Assembly: GCF_001544615.1 (NCBI RefSeq)
Contig: NZ_FCNV02000009.1
Span: forward strand, 124,001-188,000
Direction: 5' to 3'
DNA length: 64,000 nt
Origin: Caballeronia concitans
GTDB lineage: Bacteria; Pseudomonadota; Gammaproteobacteria; Burkholderiales; Burkholderiaceae
The position numbers and the translations under genes are program-made. The notes below the pieces were generated by a model, which worked only from the letters and a program-made list of their open reading frames with translations, made no database searches and had not been told where the DNA came from. Positions within the stretch are counted from its first letter, which is position 1. Every line of letters begins with the position of its first letter. Below, in pieces: positions 29,660-38,799 of the stretch.

Positions 29660-30547
29660 TCAAGCCTTGCCCGCGAAGACCGGCTCCGCGATCCCGCGCG
29701 CACCCGGCTGCGCGGTGAAGACGCCGCCCGCGTGGGCGTCGGTTTTGAGCGCGTCGTCGCTAAGGCCGCCGCGCGCGGTCGTGATGAAAAGCGTATCGAG
29801 CGATGCCCCACCGAACGCCACGCAACTCGGCTGCGCGCTCGGCACCGCGATGCGCGCCGTCTCGCGGCCATCGGCGGCGTAACGCACGACGCGCCGCCCG
29901 GCCCACTGCGCGTTCCACAGACCGCCATCGGCATCGACGGTGGAGCCGTCCGGAAAGCCGGTGTCGTCCGAAAGCTCGGCGAACACGCGCTGATTGTGAA
30001 AGCTCGGGTAATCGCACGCGCGAATCTGGCGCGTGGGCGTATCGCAGTAATACATCGTCGCGCCGTCCGGGCTGAACGCCGTGCTGTTGTTGATCGCGAA
30101 GTTGCCGAGCGGCAGGCGTTCCAGGGACAAATCCAGGTTCAGCCGATAAAACCCGCCGATCGGCTGCGCGTCGTCCACATCATGCTTGGTGCCGAACACG
30201 AAACGCCCTTCGCGGTCGCAGCGGCCGTCGTTGAGGCGCGTCGGCAGATCGGCTTCGACTTCGACGATCGTCTCGATCCTGCCGGACGCGATCTCGAAGA
30301 ACGCGAGCCGCGACGCGAGACCGAGCAGCAGCACGCCGGGATCGGCGCACATCGCGAAGCACCCGAGGCGCTCGGGCATCTCGAACGATTCGGTCGCGCT
30401 GTCGCCGCTCTTGCGCGGATCGTGCCGAAACAGGCGCTTGCCTTCGATATCCGTCCACCAGAAGCGCCCGCCCGCCGCGCACCACGTCGCGCCTTCGCCG
30501 AGCGTGCATTTGCTGTCGATCAGAAGCTGCGCGTCGCGTGCGTTCAT
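29660..30547 (-). CDS. SMP-30/gluconolactonase-family sugar lactonase
   Basis: A 295-residue six-bladed beta-propeller lactonase, probably hydrolysing galactono- or arabinono-lactone to the aldonate. Metal-binding positions are seen in TLGEGATWCAAGGRFWWTDI (Glu), DLPTRLNDGRCDREGRFVFG (Asn) and NSTAFSPDGATMYYCDTPT (Asn, Asp). GFPDGSTVDADGGLWNAQW completes the propeller signature. Its ATG overlaps the stop of the upstream dehydrogenase as TGATG, which ties lactone formation and lactone opening together. Similar proteins include L-arabinolactonase AraB of Azospirillum. Confidence 0.9.
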   Translation of the reverse strand: MNARDAQLLIDSKCTLGEGATWCAAGGRFWWTDIEGKRLFRHDPRKSGDSATESFEMPERLGCFAMCADPGVLLLGLASRLAFFEIASGRIETIVEVEADLPTRLNDGRCDREGRFVFGTKHDVDDAQPIGGFYRLNLDLSLERLPLGNFAINNSTAFSPDGATMYYCDTPTRQIRACDYPSFHNQRVFAELSDDTGFPDGSTVDADGGLWNAQWAGRRVVRYAADGRETARIAVPSAQPSCVAFGGASLDTLFITTARGGLSDDALKTDAHAGGVFTAQPGARGIAEPVFAGKA

Positions 30548-31341
30548 CAAACCCATCCTCCGTCGATGATCATGTCCTGCGCCGTCATCATGCTGCTGTC
30601 GTCGGAGGCGAGAAAAAGCGCCGCGCGCGCGAGATGCGACGGCAGCAGTTCGCCGTCGATGCACTGGTTCTGCTTCACCGCGATCTTGCCGGCTTCGTCG
30701 AACCAGAGGCGCTTCTGCTTTTCCGTCATCACCCAGCCCGGCACGAGCGTGTTCACGCGGATGCCGTACTGGCCGAGATCGCGCGCGAGGCCGCGCGTCA
30801 TGCCCTGCACCGCCGATTTCGCCGAAAGATACACGGGAATGCGGCTGTTCTTGATCATCCAGCTCACCGAGCCGAGATTGATGATGGAGCCGCCGCCGAG
30901 CTGCTTCATGTCGTCGATGACCGCCTGCGCCGCGAAGAACTGATGCCGCAGATTCACGGCGATGCACGCATCGTAGTACTCGGGCGTCACTTCCTCGATC
31001 GTATGGCGCTTGTCGTTGGCCGCGTTGTTGACGAGCACGCCGATCGGTCCGAGCGCGCTGCGCACATCGGCGATGCCCTGACGCAATGCATCGATGTCGG
31101 TGAGATCGACGCGCAGGAACATCGGGCGCGAGCGGTCCGTGCCCAGATCCGCGCCCAGGCGGTCGGCGAGCGCTTCGCCCGCGTCGGTATCGATATCGAA
31201 GAACGCGACCTTCGCGCCCTGATCGAAGAAATGCTCGACGAAGGCCGCGCCGATGCCGGTCGCGCCGCCGGTGATGAGCACCGTCTTGCCGGCGAGGCTC
31301 GGAAAGCGCGCGAGTTTGCTGTCGATTGCGTTGTCGTTCAT
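30547..31341 (-). CDS. SDR-family sugar dehydrogenase (putative L-arabinose/D-galactose 1-dehydrogenase)
   Basis: A 264-residue classical short-chain dehydrogenase. It shows the cofactor loop TVLITGGATGIGAAFVEHFF (about 20-39), an Asp after beta-2 in VAFFDIDTD that suggests NAD use, NNAAN, the catalytic Ser in INLGSVSWM and the catalytic YLSAK. Its overlap with the lactonase gene suggests oxidation of an aldose at C1. It follows araH after 3 bases. A second SDR lies earlier in the same operon, so the division of labour between the two, for example galactose versus arabinose, cannot be read from the sequence. Confidence 0.87.
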   Translation of the reverse strand: MNDNAIDSKLARFPSLAGKTVLITGGATGIGAAFVEHFFDQGAKVAFFDIDTDAGEALADRLGADLGTDRSRPMFLRVDLTDIDALRQGIADVRSALGPIGVLVNNAANDKRHTIEEVTPEYYDACIAVNLRHQFFAAQAVIDDMKQLGGGSIINLGSVSWMIKNSRIPVYLSAKSAVQGMTRGLARDLGQYGIRVNTLVPGWVMTEKQKRLWFDEAGKIAVKQNQCIDGELLPSHLARAALFLASDDSSMMTAQDMIIDGGWV

Positions 31342-31344
31342 GAG

Positions 31345-32361
31345 TTAGTCCCGCGATCCGCGATTCTTCAACTGGTCGAGCAACACGGCGGCGAGCAGGA
31401 TCGCGCCGCGCACGAGGTACTGGTAGAACGCGTCGATGTTGAGCAGGTTCATCACGTTCTCGACGGTCCCCATGATGAGCACGCCGATCACCACGCCCGA
31501 AATCGTCGCGCGCCCGCCGAGCAGCGACACGCCGCCCAGCACGCATGCCGAAATCACGTTCAGTTCGAAGCCTTGCGCCGCGTTCGGCTGTCCGGACGTG
31601 ATCCGCGATGCAAGGATAACCCCGGCGAGCGCCGTCACCGCGCCCTGAATCAGGAAAATCCACACGCGCGTGCGTTCGACGTTGATGCCCGCGAGCCGCG
31701 ACGCCTCGGGATTGCCGCCGATGGCGAGCGTATTGCGGCCGTACACGGTCTGGTTGAGCAACACGCCGAACACGATGAAACACGCGAGCGTGACCCAGAT
31801 CGGCAGCGAAATGCCGAGCACGGTGAGGCCGCCGAGTTCGATGAACGTATCCGACGACACGCCCACTGCCTGCCCGTGCGACACGATGAAGCCGAGTCCG
31901 CGCACGATTTCCATGGTCGCGAGCGTGGTGATCAGCGCGTTGATGCGCAGATACGCGATCACCGCGCCGTTCACGAAGCCGATCACCGAGCCTGCCGCCA
32001 CCGCCGCGATGATCGCGATGAACGTGTTGTTGGTCGCGTTCAGCACCATCGCGCAGAGCACGCCCGCGAACGCGATCGTCGATCCGACGGACAGGTCGAA
32101 GTCGCGCGAGGCGAGGCAGAACATCATCGTGCAGGCGACCATGCCGATCTGCGAGATCGAGAGCGCGAGGCCCAGCATGTTCTCGATGGAGAAGAAGTGG
32201 TCGACGCTCAGCGACATCGTGACGAACATCACGATGAAGATGACGATCAGGCTGTACTCGGTGATCTGCTGCCACCACTTCTGCTTGTCGTTCTTCTGCG
32301 GGATCAGCGCGTTCGCGACCGTTTCGCTCGCCTGTCCCACGATGTTTTCTCTTGCTTCCAT
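31345..32361 (-). CDS. araH: Sugar ABC transporter permease, AraH-type
   Basis: The membrane channel of a monosaccharide importer of the BPD_transp_2 family. The 338-residue protein has a cytoplasmic N-terminus (about 1-33) and about ten hydrophobic segments. The family signature is at FDLSVGSTIAFAGVLCAMVL. The coupling region is IGGNPEASRLAGINVERTRV. The end VLIMGTVENVMNLLNIDAFY closely resembles E. coli AraH. A good ribosome binding site (AGAGGAG) precedes it, 18 bases after araG. E. coli AraFGH carries L-arabinose and its binding protein also takes D-galactose. Confidence 0.9.
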   Translation of the reverse strand: MEARENIVGQASETVANALIPQKNDKQKWWQQITEYSLIVIFIVMFVTMSLSVDHFFSIENMLGLALSISQIGMVACTMMFCLASRDFDLSVGSTIAFAGVLCAMVLNATNNTFIAIIAAVAAGSVIGFVNGAVIAYLRINALITTLATMEIVRGLGFIVSHGQAVGVSSDTFIELGGLTVLGISLPIWVTLACFIVFGVLLNQTVYGRNTLAIGGNPEASRLAGINVERTRVWIFLIQGAVTALAGVILASRITSGQPNAAQGFELNVISACVLGGVSLLGGRATISGVVIGVLIMGTVENVMNLLNIDAFYQYLVRGAILLAAVLLDQLKNRGSRD

Positions 32362-32379
32362 GATTCGCTCCTCTTTTCT

Positions 32380-33894
32380 TTACGCGGCCTGGGCGACCGT
32401 CTCCGCCTGCGGCAGTGCGAGACTCAGCACCGATTGTTCGCTCGCCTGCCCGCGCGGCAATTCGCCCGCGATGCGCCCCTGCCGCATCACGACGATCCGG
32501 TCGGACACGCCGAGCACTTCCGGCAACTCCGACGAAATCATCACGATGGCGCAGCCGCGCTCGGCCAGCTGATAGATCACGTTGTAGATTTCGTGCTTCG
32601 CGCCGACATCGATCCCGCGCGTCGGTTCATCGAGGATCACGACTTTCAGGTCCGGCTCCGCGAGCCAGCGCGACAGAATCGCCTTCTGCTGATTGCCGCC
32701 CGACAGAAAGCGGATGCGCTGCCGGCGGCTCGGCGTCTTGATCTTCAGCAGCTGAATGAAGCGGTCCGCCGTCTGCGCTTCCTTCTTGCGGTCGAGAAAC
32801 AGCCCCGCGCGCAGGTAATGACGGCGGCACGAGATGTTGATGTTCTCCGCGACCGTCGCCATCGCGACGATGCCCTCTTCCTTGCGATCCTCCGGACACA
32901 GCACGATGCCGTGACGGATCGCCTCGCCCGTGCTGCGCACCTTGATCGGCTGGCCGTCGAGCTGGATGGTGCCGTCCTTCTTCTTGTCCGCGCCGTACAC
33001 GAGGTGCATCAGTTCGCTGCGGCCCGCGCCGACAAGCCCGAAGAAGCCGACGATCTCGCCGCGCCGCACTCCGAAGTTCGCGGGCGCGGAAAGCGCATCG
33101 CCTTGCAGATTCTTCACCGCGAAGCGCACGTCGCCGAGCGGCCGCGCGCGATAGTTATAGATGTCGCTGATCTCGCGCCCGACCATCTCCTGCACGAGCG
33201 TGTCGCGCGGCACCTCGGCAAGCCGCGTATGCGACGCGATCTTGCGGCCGTCGCGGAAAATCGTGCACGCGTCGCACAGTTCGTAAATCTCGTCCATGCG
33301 ATGCGAGATGTAGATCAGCGCACGCTTGTCCGCCTTCAGATCGCGCACGAGCTTGAACAGCACTTCCGTCTCGCGATGCGACAGCGACGAAGTCGGTTCG
33401 TCGAGCGCAATCACGCGCGCGTTACGCAGCAGCGCCTTGCAGATTTCGACCATCTGCCGCTGCGCGATGGAGAGCTTGCGCAGCTTCGCGTTCGGATCCA
33501 GATCGACGCCCATCGCCGCTAGCCGCTCGCGCACGTGCTTTTTTGCCGCGCTCTTGTTCACCCAGCCGAGCCGGTTCGGCAACGCGCCGAGCAGCAGGTT
33601 TTCGGACACGGTCAAGTCCGGCACGTACTGCAATTCCTGGTGAATCACGGCGACGCCCGACGCAATGGACGCCGCCGCGCTGCCGAAATGCACTTCCTTT
33701 TCGTCGATGAGCACGCACCCCGAATCGGGCTGATACTCGCCGCCGAGAATCTTGAGCAAGGTCGATTTACCCGCGCCGTTCTCGCCCATCAAGCCGTGAA
33801 CTTCGCCGGCATTGACGTCGAACGACACGCCGTCGAGCGCGCGCACGCCTGGAAACACCTTGCCGATATTGTCGAAACGCAGCGTCGCTGACAT
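32380..33894 (-). CDS. araG: Sugar ABC transporter ATP-binding protein, AraG-type
   Basis: The double ATPase of the importer, 504 residues. The first nucleotide-binding domain (about 5-240) has Walker [18 protein letters not shown], signature [19 protein letters not shown] and Walker [12 protein letters not shown]. The second (about 255-490) has a degenerate Walker [15 protein letters not shown], usual in this family, with signature [16 protein letters not shown] and [14 protein letters not shown]. The start ATG follows a perfect AGGAGG. The frame six codons upstream is not used in the family. It lies between araF and araH. Confidence 0.93.
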   Translation of the reverse strand: MSATLRFDNIGKVFPGVRALDGVSFDVNAGEVHGLMGENGAGKSTLLKILGGEYQPDSGCVLIDEKEVHFGSAAASIASGVAVIHQELQYVPDLTVSENLLLGALPNRLGWVNKSAAKKHVRERLAAMGVDLDPNAKLRKLSIAQRQMVEICKALLRNARVIALDEPTSSLSHRETEVLFKLVRDLKADKRALIYISHRMDEIYELCDACTIFRDGRKIASHTRLAEVPRDTLVQEMVGREISDIYNYRARPLGDVRFAVKNLQGDALSAPANFGVRRGEIVGFFGLVGAGRSELMHLVYGADKKKDGTIQLDGQPIKVRSTGEAIRHGIVLCPEDRKEEGIVAMATVAENINISCRRHYLRAGLFLDRKKEAQTADRFIQLLKIKTPSRRQRIRFLSGGNQQKAILSRWLAEPDLKVVILDEPTRGIDVGAKHEIYNVIYQLAERGCAIVMISSELPEVLGVSDRIVVMRQGRIAGELPRGQASEQSVLSLALPQAETVAQAA

Positions 33895-33950
33895 ATCGCC
33901 TCCTATTCTCAAGCGGACCGCACGCGCGGCCCGCTTCTCGCACGAAAGAC

Positions 33951-34958
33951 TTAGTTCGACGCCAGGCCCATCTGCTGACGCACCGACGCCACGTTGTCAC
34001 GCGTGGCGAGCATGCCGGTCGTGAGCGTGAGCATCGGCGGGGTCTTGCCGTCCTTGATCCACGCGTACATCAGTTCCGACGTTTCCTCGCCATGACGCTT
34101 CGGGCTGATGATGACGGTGCCGAAGAAGCCCGTCGGCTGCGGCTTCTTGAACTCGTTCAACGCCGAGTCCGATCCGCCGATGCCGATGCCGATCATGTTG
34201 TCCGCCTTGAAGCCCCGGCCTTCCGCTGCGCGCACCGCGCCGAGCACGCCTTCGTCGTTGAGCGCGTAAGCGACCCAGTGCTTGAACTGCGGGTTCTTCG
34301 TGAGCGCGATATTCGCGGCGTTGAACGCGTTCTCGGTATCGGTCTTCGCTTGCGGCGCGGCGATGATGTTCGCCTTCGGGAAGCCGGCGGCGACGAGCGC
34401 ATCGGTGGCGCCCGTCGTGCGGTCGTGCGCGGTCGGCAATTGCTCGTAAGTCACGTCGATGGCGCCGACATCCTTCATGTCCCAGCCGCGCTTCTTGATC
34501 TCGGCGGCGATGCCGTCGCCCACTTGCTTGCCGATGTTGTAGGCCGAGATGCCCATGTGCGGCACGGACTCGATCGGCTTGCCGGAACCGTCGACGAGGC
34601 GGTCATCGACGGTCATCATCTTCAGCTTGTCGGCCTTCGCCTTCGCGACGATGCCCGGCCCGAGCTTCACGTCCGGCGTGCAGATGATGAAGCCCTGCGC
34701 CTTTTGCGCGGCGAGGTTGTCGATCGCGCTCATGACCTTCTCGCCCGACGGCGCGCCGATCTTGACCAGCGTGAAACCCTTTTGCTTCGCGGCCATTTCG
34801 GCGAACTTCCATTCGTCCTGGAACCACGGCTCTTCCGGCTGCTTCACGAGGAAGCCGATCTTGACGTCGTCGGCCGCCTGCGCGACGGGCGCGGCGATCA
34901 TCGTGGCGCTCGTGGCCGTGGCGGCGGCGATCAGCGTGAGGAACAGTCTGCGTTTCAT
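33951..34958 (-). CDS. araF: Periplasmic sugar-binding protein, AraF-type
   Basis: The soluble receptor of the importer, 335 residues. Residues 1-28 are a signal peptide ([20 protein letters not shown], cleavage near AQAADD). The mature protein is a two-domain periplasmic-binding fold. [20 protein letters not shown] opens it, and Lys/Glu/Trp positions resemble the sugar pocket of E. coli [16 protein letters not shown] and [17 protein letters not shown] are further family blocks. E. coli ABP binds both L-arabinose and D-galactose, in line with the catabolic genes here. A 110-base leader separates it from the upstream SDR gene. Confidence 0.92.
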   Translation of the reverse strand: MKRRLFLTLIAAATATSATMIAAPVAQAADDVKIGFLVKQPEEPWFQDEWKFAEMAAKQKGFTLVKIGAPSGEKVMSAIDNLAAQKAQGFIICTPDVKLGPGIVAKAKADKLKMMTVDDRLVDGSGKPIESVPHMGISAYNIGKQVGDGIAAEIKKRGWDMKDVGAIDVTYEQLPTAHDRTTGATDALVAAGFPKANIIAAPQAKTDTENAFNAANIALTKNPQFKHWVAYALNDEGVLGAVRAAEGRGFKADNMIGIGIGGSDSALNEFKKPQPTGFFGTVIISPKRHGEETSELMYAWIKDGKTPPMLTLTTGMLATRDNVASVRQQMGLASN

Positions 34959-34988
34959 TTTTTGTCTCCCGAGTTTTCCCGTTGTCTT

Positions 34989-35011
34989 AAAAAAAGCCCG
35001 CGTGATGGGGC
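34989..35011 (-). promoter_or_regulatory. Possible attenuator or weak terminator ahead of araF
   Basis: On the minus strand a short GCCC/GGGC stem (35011-34996) is followed by seven Us (34995-34989). It sits between the SDR stop and the araF start inside the operon. It could lower or adjust readthrough into the transporter genes. The stem is short, so this is tentative. Confidence 0.3.
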
Positions 35012-35068
35012 CGGTGGTGAAGCTGTGTGTCCCGCCGTGCCGCGCCGTTGCGCCCCGCGCGGCATGTT

Positions 35069-35848
35069 CTAGTCGTGATACAGCGCCGAGCGCCCGCCAT
35101 CCACGGTGATGCAGCTCGCATTGATGAACGGCGCTTCGTCCGATGCGAGGAACACCGCCGTCATCGCGACTTCGTGCGGCTGGCCGATGCGCTTCATCGG
35201 CTGAAGATCGAGCGTAGCCTGGCGCGCGGCCTTCGGATCGGCTTGCGAATTCCACCAGTCGAGCGTCAATTGCGTTTCGATGTAACCCGGCGCGATGGCA
35301 TTCACGCGCACGTTGTTCGGCGCGTATTCGATGCCGAGCGCGCGCGTGAGGCCGATCACGCCGTGCTTCGCCACCGGATACGGAAAGCAGCCGGGGATGA
35401 TCTTGAACGCGTGCGTCGACGCGATATTCACGATGCTTCCCTTCCCGCGCGCGACCATGCCCGGCAACGCGGCGCGGCAGCCGTTCCAGACGCCGTCGAG
35501 ATCGACGGCGAAGCAGCGCCGCCAGTCGTCGTCGGTCATGGTGAGCGGATCGCAGAACACGTTGATGCCGGCGTTGTTCACGAACACATCGAGCGGGCCG
35601 AACGCGCTTTCCGTCTGCGCGACCGCTTCCTTCACCGACGCGCTCTGCGTCACGTCCGTGCGCACCGCGAGCACGTTCTTCGCGCCCGTTTCCTGCGTGA
35701 TGCGCAGAGCCGTCGCCTGCGCCGTTTCGATGTCCAGCTCCGCCAGCGCCACCGATGCGCCTTCGCGCGCGAACGCCAGCGCGATCGCCGCGCCGATGCC
35801 GCGCCCCGCGCCCGTGACGATGGCGACCTTGCCGGCGAGGCGATTCAT
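35069..35848 (-). CDS. SDR-family oxidoreductase (putative D-galactose 1-dehydrogenase)
   Basis: A 259-residue short-chain dehydrogenase. It shows KVAIVTGAGRGIGAAIALAF (cofactor loop), an Asp/Glu-containing VALAELDIE at the end of beta-2 favouring NAD, NNAGINVF, the catalytic Ser in IVNIASTHAF, and YPVAKHG. The C-terminus ends FINASCITVDGGRSALYHD. Its ATG overlaps the dgoA stop by 4 bases (ATGA). In rhizobia and Burkholderia, SDRs next to dgoK-dgoA oxidise D-galactose to the lactone; here that role is inferred from context. It also resembles other sugar SDRs. Confidence 0.87.
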   Translation of the reverse strand: MNRLAGKVAIVTGAGRGIGAAIALAFAREGASVALAELDIETAQATALRITQETGAKNVLAVRTDVTQSASVKEAVAQTESAFGPLDVFVNNAGINVFCDPLTMTDDDWRRCFAVDLDGVWNGCRAALPGMVARGKGSIVNIASTHAFKIIPGCFPYPVAKHGVIGLTRALGIEYAPNNVRVNAIAPGYIETQLTLDWWNSQADPKAARQATLDLQPMKRIGQPHEVAMTAVFLASDEAPFINASCITVDGGRSALYHD

Positions 35849-36522
35849 CGCTTCTCACCTTTGGCGATGGCCAGGCCGCCGACGAACGCCTTCGCGTGCA
35901 ACGCCGTCGTCTTCACGCTCTGGCCCGGCTTATACAGCGCGGAGCCGAGGCCGAAGCCGTTCGCGCCCGCCGTCAAAAACGGACCCATGTTGTCCGGCGA
36001 GATGCCGCCGACCGGCACGAGCGGCACGTCCTTCGCGATCACCGCGCGCCACGCCTTCACGACCGTCGGCCCGAGCTGCTCGGCGGGGAACATCTTCAGC
36101 ACGTCCGCGCCGTTCTTCAGCGCGAGGAAACCTTCGTTCGGCGTCGCGACGCCCGGCGCGCACGCAAGCCCGTGCGACTTGGCCGCACGCACGACATCGC
36201 CGTCGCTGTGCGGCATCACGATCAGTTCGCCGCCGGCGGCCTTCACGTCATCGACATAGCTCGGATGCAGCACCGTTCCCGCGCCGACGATCGCATCGGC
36301 GGGCAGCGCCTGTCGGATCGCCGCGATGCTGTCGAACGGCTGCGGTGAATTGAGCGGCACCTCGACGATGCGAAAGCCTGCTTCGTAGAGCGCGCGGCCG
36401 TGCTCGGCGGCGTCGGCGGGCGTGACGCCGCGCAGGATCGCGATGAGCGGGCACGCGGCGAACGCCTTCGCGAGACCGGCGTGCATCTGATACGGCGCGG
36501 GCAGATTGATGGGTGGCTGCAT
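35845..36522 (-). CDS. dgoA: 2-dehydro-3-deoxy-6-phosphogalactonate aldolase
   Basis: DgoA cleaves 2-keto-3-deoxy-6-phosphogalactonate to pyruvate and glyceraldehyde-3-phosphate. The 225-residue class I aldolase has CPLIAILRGVTPADAAEHGR, the catalytic Glu in FRIVEVPLNSPQPFDSI and the Schiff-base Lys in NGADVLKMFPAEQLGP. VPVGGISPDNMGPFLTAGAN is the phosphate-binding end. The match is to the KDPGal rather than the KDPG (Eda) subgroup, supported by dgoK upstream. An internal start at MHAGLAKAF is possible but MQPPINLPAPYQ is kept. It follows dgoK after 26 bases. Confidence 0.95.
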   Translation of the reverse strand: MQPPINLPAPYQMHAGLAKAFAACPLIAILRGVTPADAAEHGRALYEAGFRIVEVPLNSPQPFDSIAAIRQALPADAIVGAGTVLHPSYVDDVKAAGGELIVMPHSDGDVVRAAKSHGLACAPGVATPNEGFLALKNGADVLKMFPAEQLGPTVVKAWRAVIAKDVPLVPVGGISPDNMGPFLTAGANGFGLGSALYKPGQSVKTTALHAKAFVGGLAIAKGEKR

Positions 36523-36548
36523 CGTGTTGCTCCTGTTTCGCGTGCTGC

Positions 36549-37526
36549 TCAGGCCGTGCGCGCGGGCGCCGTCACGAGCCCGGCTTGCACGGCGATTCGA
36601 TAAAGGCCCTGTTCCGTGGCGTGCGCGACGGTGCGGGCGTCCTGACAGCCGAAGCGCGCGAGCGCGGCGCGGTAGCGGTCGCAGAGCGCATCGTTGCCGA
36701 TCAGACGCAGCGTCCGCCCCGCCAGCGACGATTGATCGCGCGCGAGGACTTCGGACAAGCCGCGCAGTTCGTGGCCGATCAAGAGCCCCGACAAATAATC
36801 CGGCTGCTGCCCCGGCGTGAGCTGTCCGGTGAGGCCGAGCGTGCGCGTGCTGAAGATGGTCGCGAGCACGCCGGGATGACCGGCATCGCGCGCGGTATCG
36901 ACGCCACGCTCGAACGCCGACGCATCCGATGCCGCTTCGGACTGCATCGTGCGCCCGAGGATCGTGTGATCGCGCAGCGCGCTGAACACTTCGCCCGTCA
37001 TGAACGTGTAGAAACGCTCGATGCGCCCTTCGCGCACGAACGCCCACTTCGCGTGCGTGCCCGGCAGGCCGATCAGCGCGCCGCCTTCCGCGTTCAGCGA
37101 TGCATCGCTCGCCAGCGCGCCGAAAATCTGCGTTTCCTCGCCGCGCATCACGTTCGGCAAGATGCCGCGTTCGAGCACGCCCGGCACGATGCGCACCGTC
37201 ACGCCGCGCGCCGTCTTTATTTCGACGATGCCCGCCACGAGCGCGTTCGCATCGGCGGGCGTTTCGACGTAAGGCGCTTCCGCCCAGCCCTGCGCGCTGC
37301 CGACCATGCCGGCGGCCAGCACCGGCAATGGCGGATGCGCATCGAGCCACGCGCCGCAGGTTTCCTCGAACGCCTCTTCGAAGCCGCCCGCAGGCAGCTT
37401 CATGATTCCCGCCGACGATCCGCGCGTGTCGAGCGCGACGCCATCCGCGCCGAGCAGATACGCGCGCAGCGAAGTCGTTCCCCAGTCCAGCGCGACGAGC
37501 GCCGGTGCGGCCGTGGGCGCGGTCAT
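36549..37526 (-). CDS. dgoK: 2-dehydro-3-deoxygalactonokinase
   Basis: DgoK phosphorylates 2-keto-3-deoxygalactonate at C6. The 325-residue protein is an ASKHA-fold kinase. It has the phosphate-1 motif ALVALDWGTTSLRAYLL near the N-terminus, and DgoK-family blocks LPVLAAGMVGSAQGWAEAPY, LIGLPGTHAKWAFVREGRI and FYTFMTGEVFSALRDHTILG. The ATG overlaps the iclR stop by 4 bases (ATGA), so regulator and kinase are translated together. It is followed by dgoA. Confidence 0.95.
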   Translation of the reverse strand: MTAPTAAPALVALDWGTTSLRAYLLGADGVALDTRGSSAGIMKLPAGGFEEAFEETCGAWLDAHPPLPVLAAGMVGSAQGWAEAPYVETPADANALVAGIVEIKTARGVTVRIVPGVLERGILPNVMRGEETQIFGALASDASLNAEGGALIGLPGTHAKWAFVREGRIERFYTFMTGEVFSALRDHTILGRTMQSEAASDASAFERGVDTARDAGHPGVLATIFSTRTLGLTGQLTPGQQPDYLSGLLIGHELRGLSEVLARDQSSLAGRTLRLIGNDALCDRYRAALARFGCQDARTVAHATEQGLYRIAVQAGLVTAPARTA

Positions 37527-38437
37527 CGCTTGATCCTGCGGTTGCTTTGCGGCGCACGCCAGCCGAGTTCGGAGGAGATCGCGCGCGCTTCGCGCTGCAC
37601 GACCGGAATCAGTTCTTCCATGCGCTCTTCCGGCATATAGGGAATGGTGCTCGCCACCGACAGCGCCGCGACGATCGCGCCCGACGCATCGCGCACGGGC
37701 GCGGCCACGCAGCGGATCGACGCTTCGTTTTCTTCGAGGTCGAACGTGTAGCCGCCTTGCGAATAGCGCGTCATGCGCTGCACGAAGGTGCCCACATCCG
37801 GCCGATTCTCCGGCTTGAAACTCGTGCGGGCGAGCGCGCGATGCGACGCTTCCAGCAGCTTCTTCCACGCGTTCGTTTCGAGGTCGAGCATCATCGCCTT
37901 GCCGATGCCCGTCGACGCCAGCGGCATCCGGTGCCCGACGCGCGAGCGCATCTCCAGCCCGCGCGTGCCGGGAATCTTGTCGATGTAGAGCACGTCGTCG
38001 CCGTCGCGCACGCCGAGGTGAATCGTGTCGTGCGTATGCTGCGCAAGCGACTGCAAATACGGACGCGCGACCGTGGTGAGCGGCATCTGTTCGAGCGCGA
38101 TCGTGCCGAGTTCGATCAGCTTCGGCCCGAGCAGATAGCCGCCCTGCACTTGGCGCAGATAGCGCGCCTGCACGAGCGAACTGACGAGCCGATGCGTCGT
38201 GCTGCGCGTCGTGCCGAGCGCGGCGCTGAACGAGCGCAAATCGCGCGCGCCGTTCGCGGCGGCTTCGAGAATCGCGAGTCCGCGCAGAAGCGTCTGCGTG
38301 CCGGCCTGCTGCGGCGTGATATCGACGAGCGCGCTCGGCAGCGCGATGGCGTCGGGATCGCGGCCGAGAGGCTGGCCGTGGGCGGGAGCTTTCGTGCGCG
38401 CGTCGCTGGCGCTGGCGCTGGTGGAGTCGTCGGTCAT
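37523..38437 (-). CDS. IclR-family regulator of the galactose/arabinose operon
   Basis: A 304-residue IclR-type regulator, the first gene of the operon. The N-terminal ~45 residues are a variable extension. The winged helix lies at about 47-110, with the recognition region FSAALGTTRSTTHRLVSSLV. The C-terminal effector domain includes IDKIPGTRGLEMRSRVGHRM, PLASTGIGKAMML and a C-terminal ASIRCVAAPVRDASGAIVAA. The effector is probably a galactonate or keto-deoxy intermediate, by position only. Because it is co-transcribed with the genes it likely controls, autoregulation is expected. A 7-base-arm palindrome lies beside its promoter. Confidence 0.9.
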   Translation of the reverse strand: MTDDSTSASASDARTKAPAHGQPLGRDPDAIALPSALVDITPQQAGTQTLLRGLAILEAAANGARDLRSFSAALGTTRSTTHRLVSSLVQARYLRQVQGGYLLGPKLIELGTIALEQMPLTTVARPYLQSLAQHTHDTIHLGVRDGDDVLYIDKIPGTRGLEMRSRVGHRMPLASTGIGKAMMLDLETNAWKKLLEASHRALARTSFKPENRPDVGTFVQRMTRYSQGGYTFDLEENEASIRCVAAPVRDASGAIVAALSVASTIPYMPEERMEELIPVVQREARAISSELGWRAPQSNRRIKR

Positions 38438-38654
38438 GTCGCGTCGCCCTCGCAGGTCACGCAGCGTGCGCAAGCTCGGGCGCTTGCAAGAGATGGCGCG
38501 CGTCCGCGCGCAGAACAGATGAATCGTGCAACGCAACCCGCGAGCGCGGGCAAGCGATCGAATGCATGACGTGTCTCCGAATTTGTTCTTATGGGCGCGT
38601 GTCTGTGGCGCACGCGCTCGGGCTTCGTGGCGCATCCATCGATAGCCTGCACGG

Positions 38655-38684
38655 ATTGTAGGTCCGCCTATCTCGATAATTCAA
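38655..38684 (-). promoter_or_regulatory. Promoter of the iclR-dgo-ara operon
   Basis: On the minus strand TTGAAT (38679-38684), an 18-base spacer and TACAAT (38655-38660) form a good sigma-70 promoter. The leader to the iclR start would be about 210 bases. Confidence 0.7.
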
Positions 38685-38707
38685 TATGTGACCGACTCGC
38701 TCACATA
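38685..38707. promoter_or_regulatory. Putative IclR-family operator
   Basis: TATGTGA-N9-TCACATA is a perfect inverted repeat with 7-base arms (38685-38691 and 38701-38707). It directly abuts the -35 element of the operon promoter. The position suits a regulator touching RNA polymerase. TGTGA/TCACA also resembles CRP-type half sites, but the 9-base spacer differs from the usual 6. Confidence 0.6.
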
Positions 38708-38744
38708 ATGGGAATGAAGCTGACAGATGAAAGCCAGCCAAAAA

Positions 38745-38772
38745 CGAAAAAGCCCTGATTAATCAGGGCTTT
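38745..38772 (-). terminator. Intrinsic terminator of mtgA
   Basis: A perfect 12-base palindromic stem AAAGCCCTGATT / AATCAGGGCTTT (38749-38772) continues on the minus strand into further Us. It lies 28 bases beyond the mtgA stop and ends the rnb-aroE-mtgA transcript. Confidence 0.88.
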
Positions 38773-38799
38773 AATATGTTTAGCGACGCCAACTAAATA

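Noticed and set aside
38685-38707. CRP site at the sugar operon
   Set aside because: The half sites TGTGA/TCACA match, but the spacer is 9 rather than 6 bases; left as a possible alternative to an IclR site.
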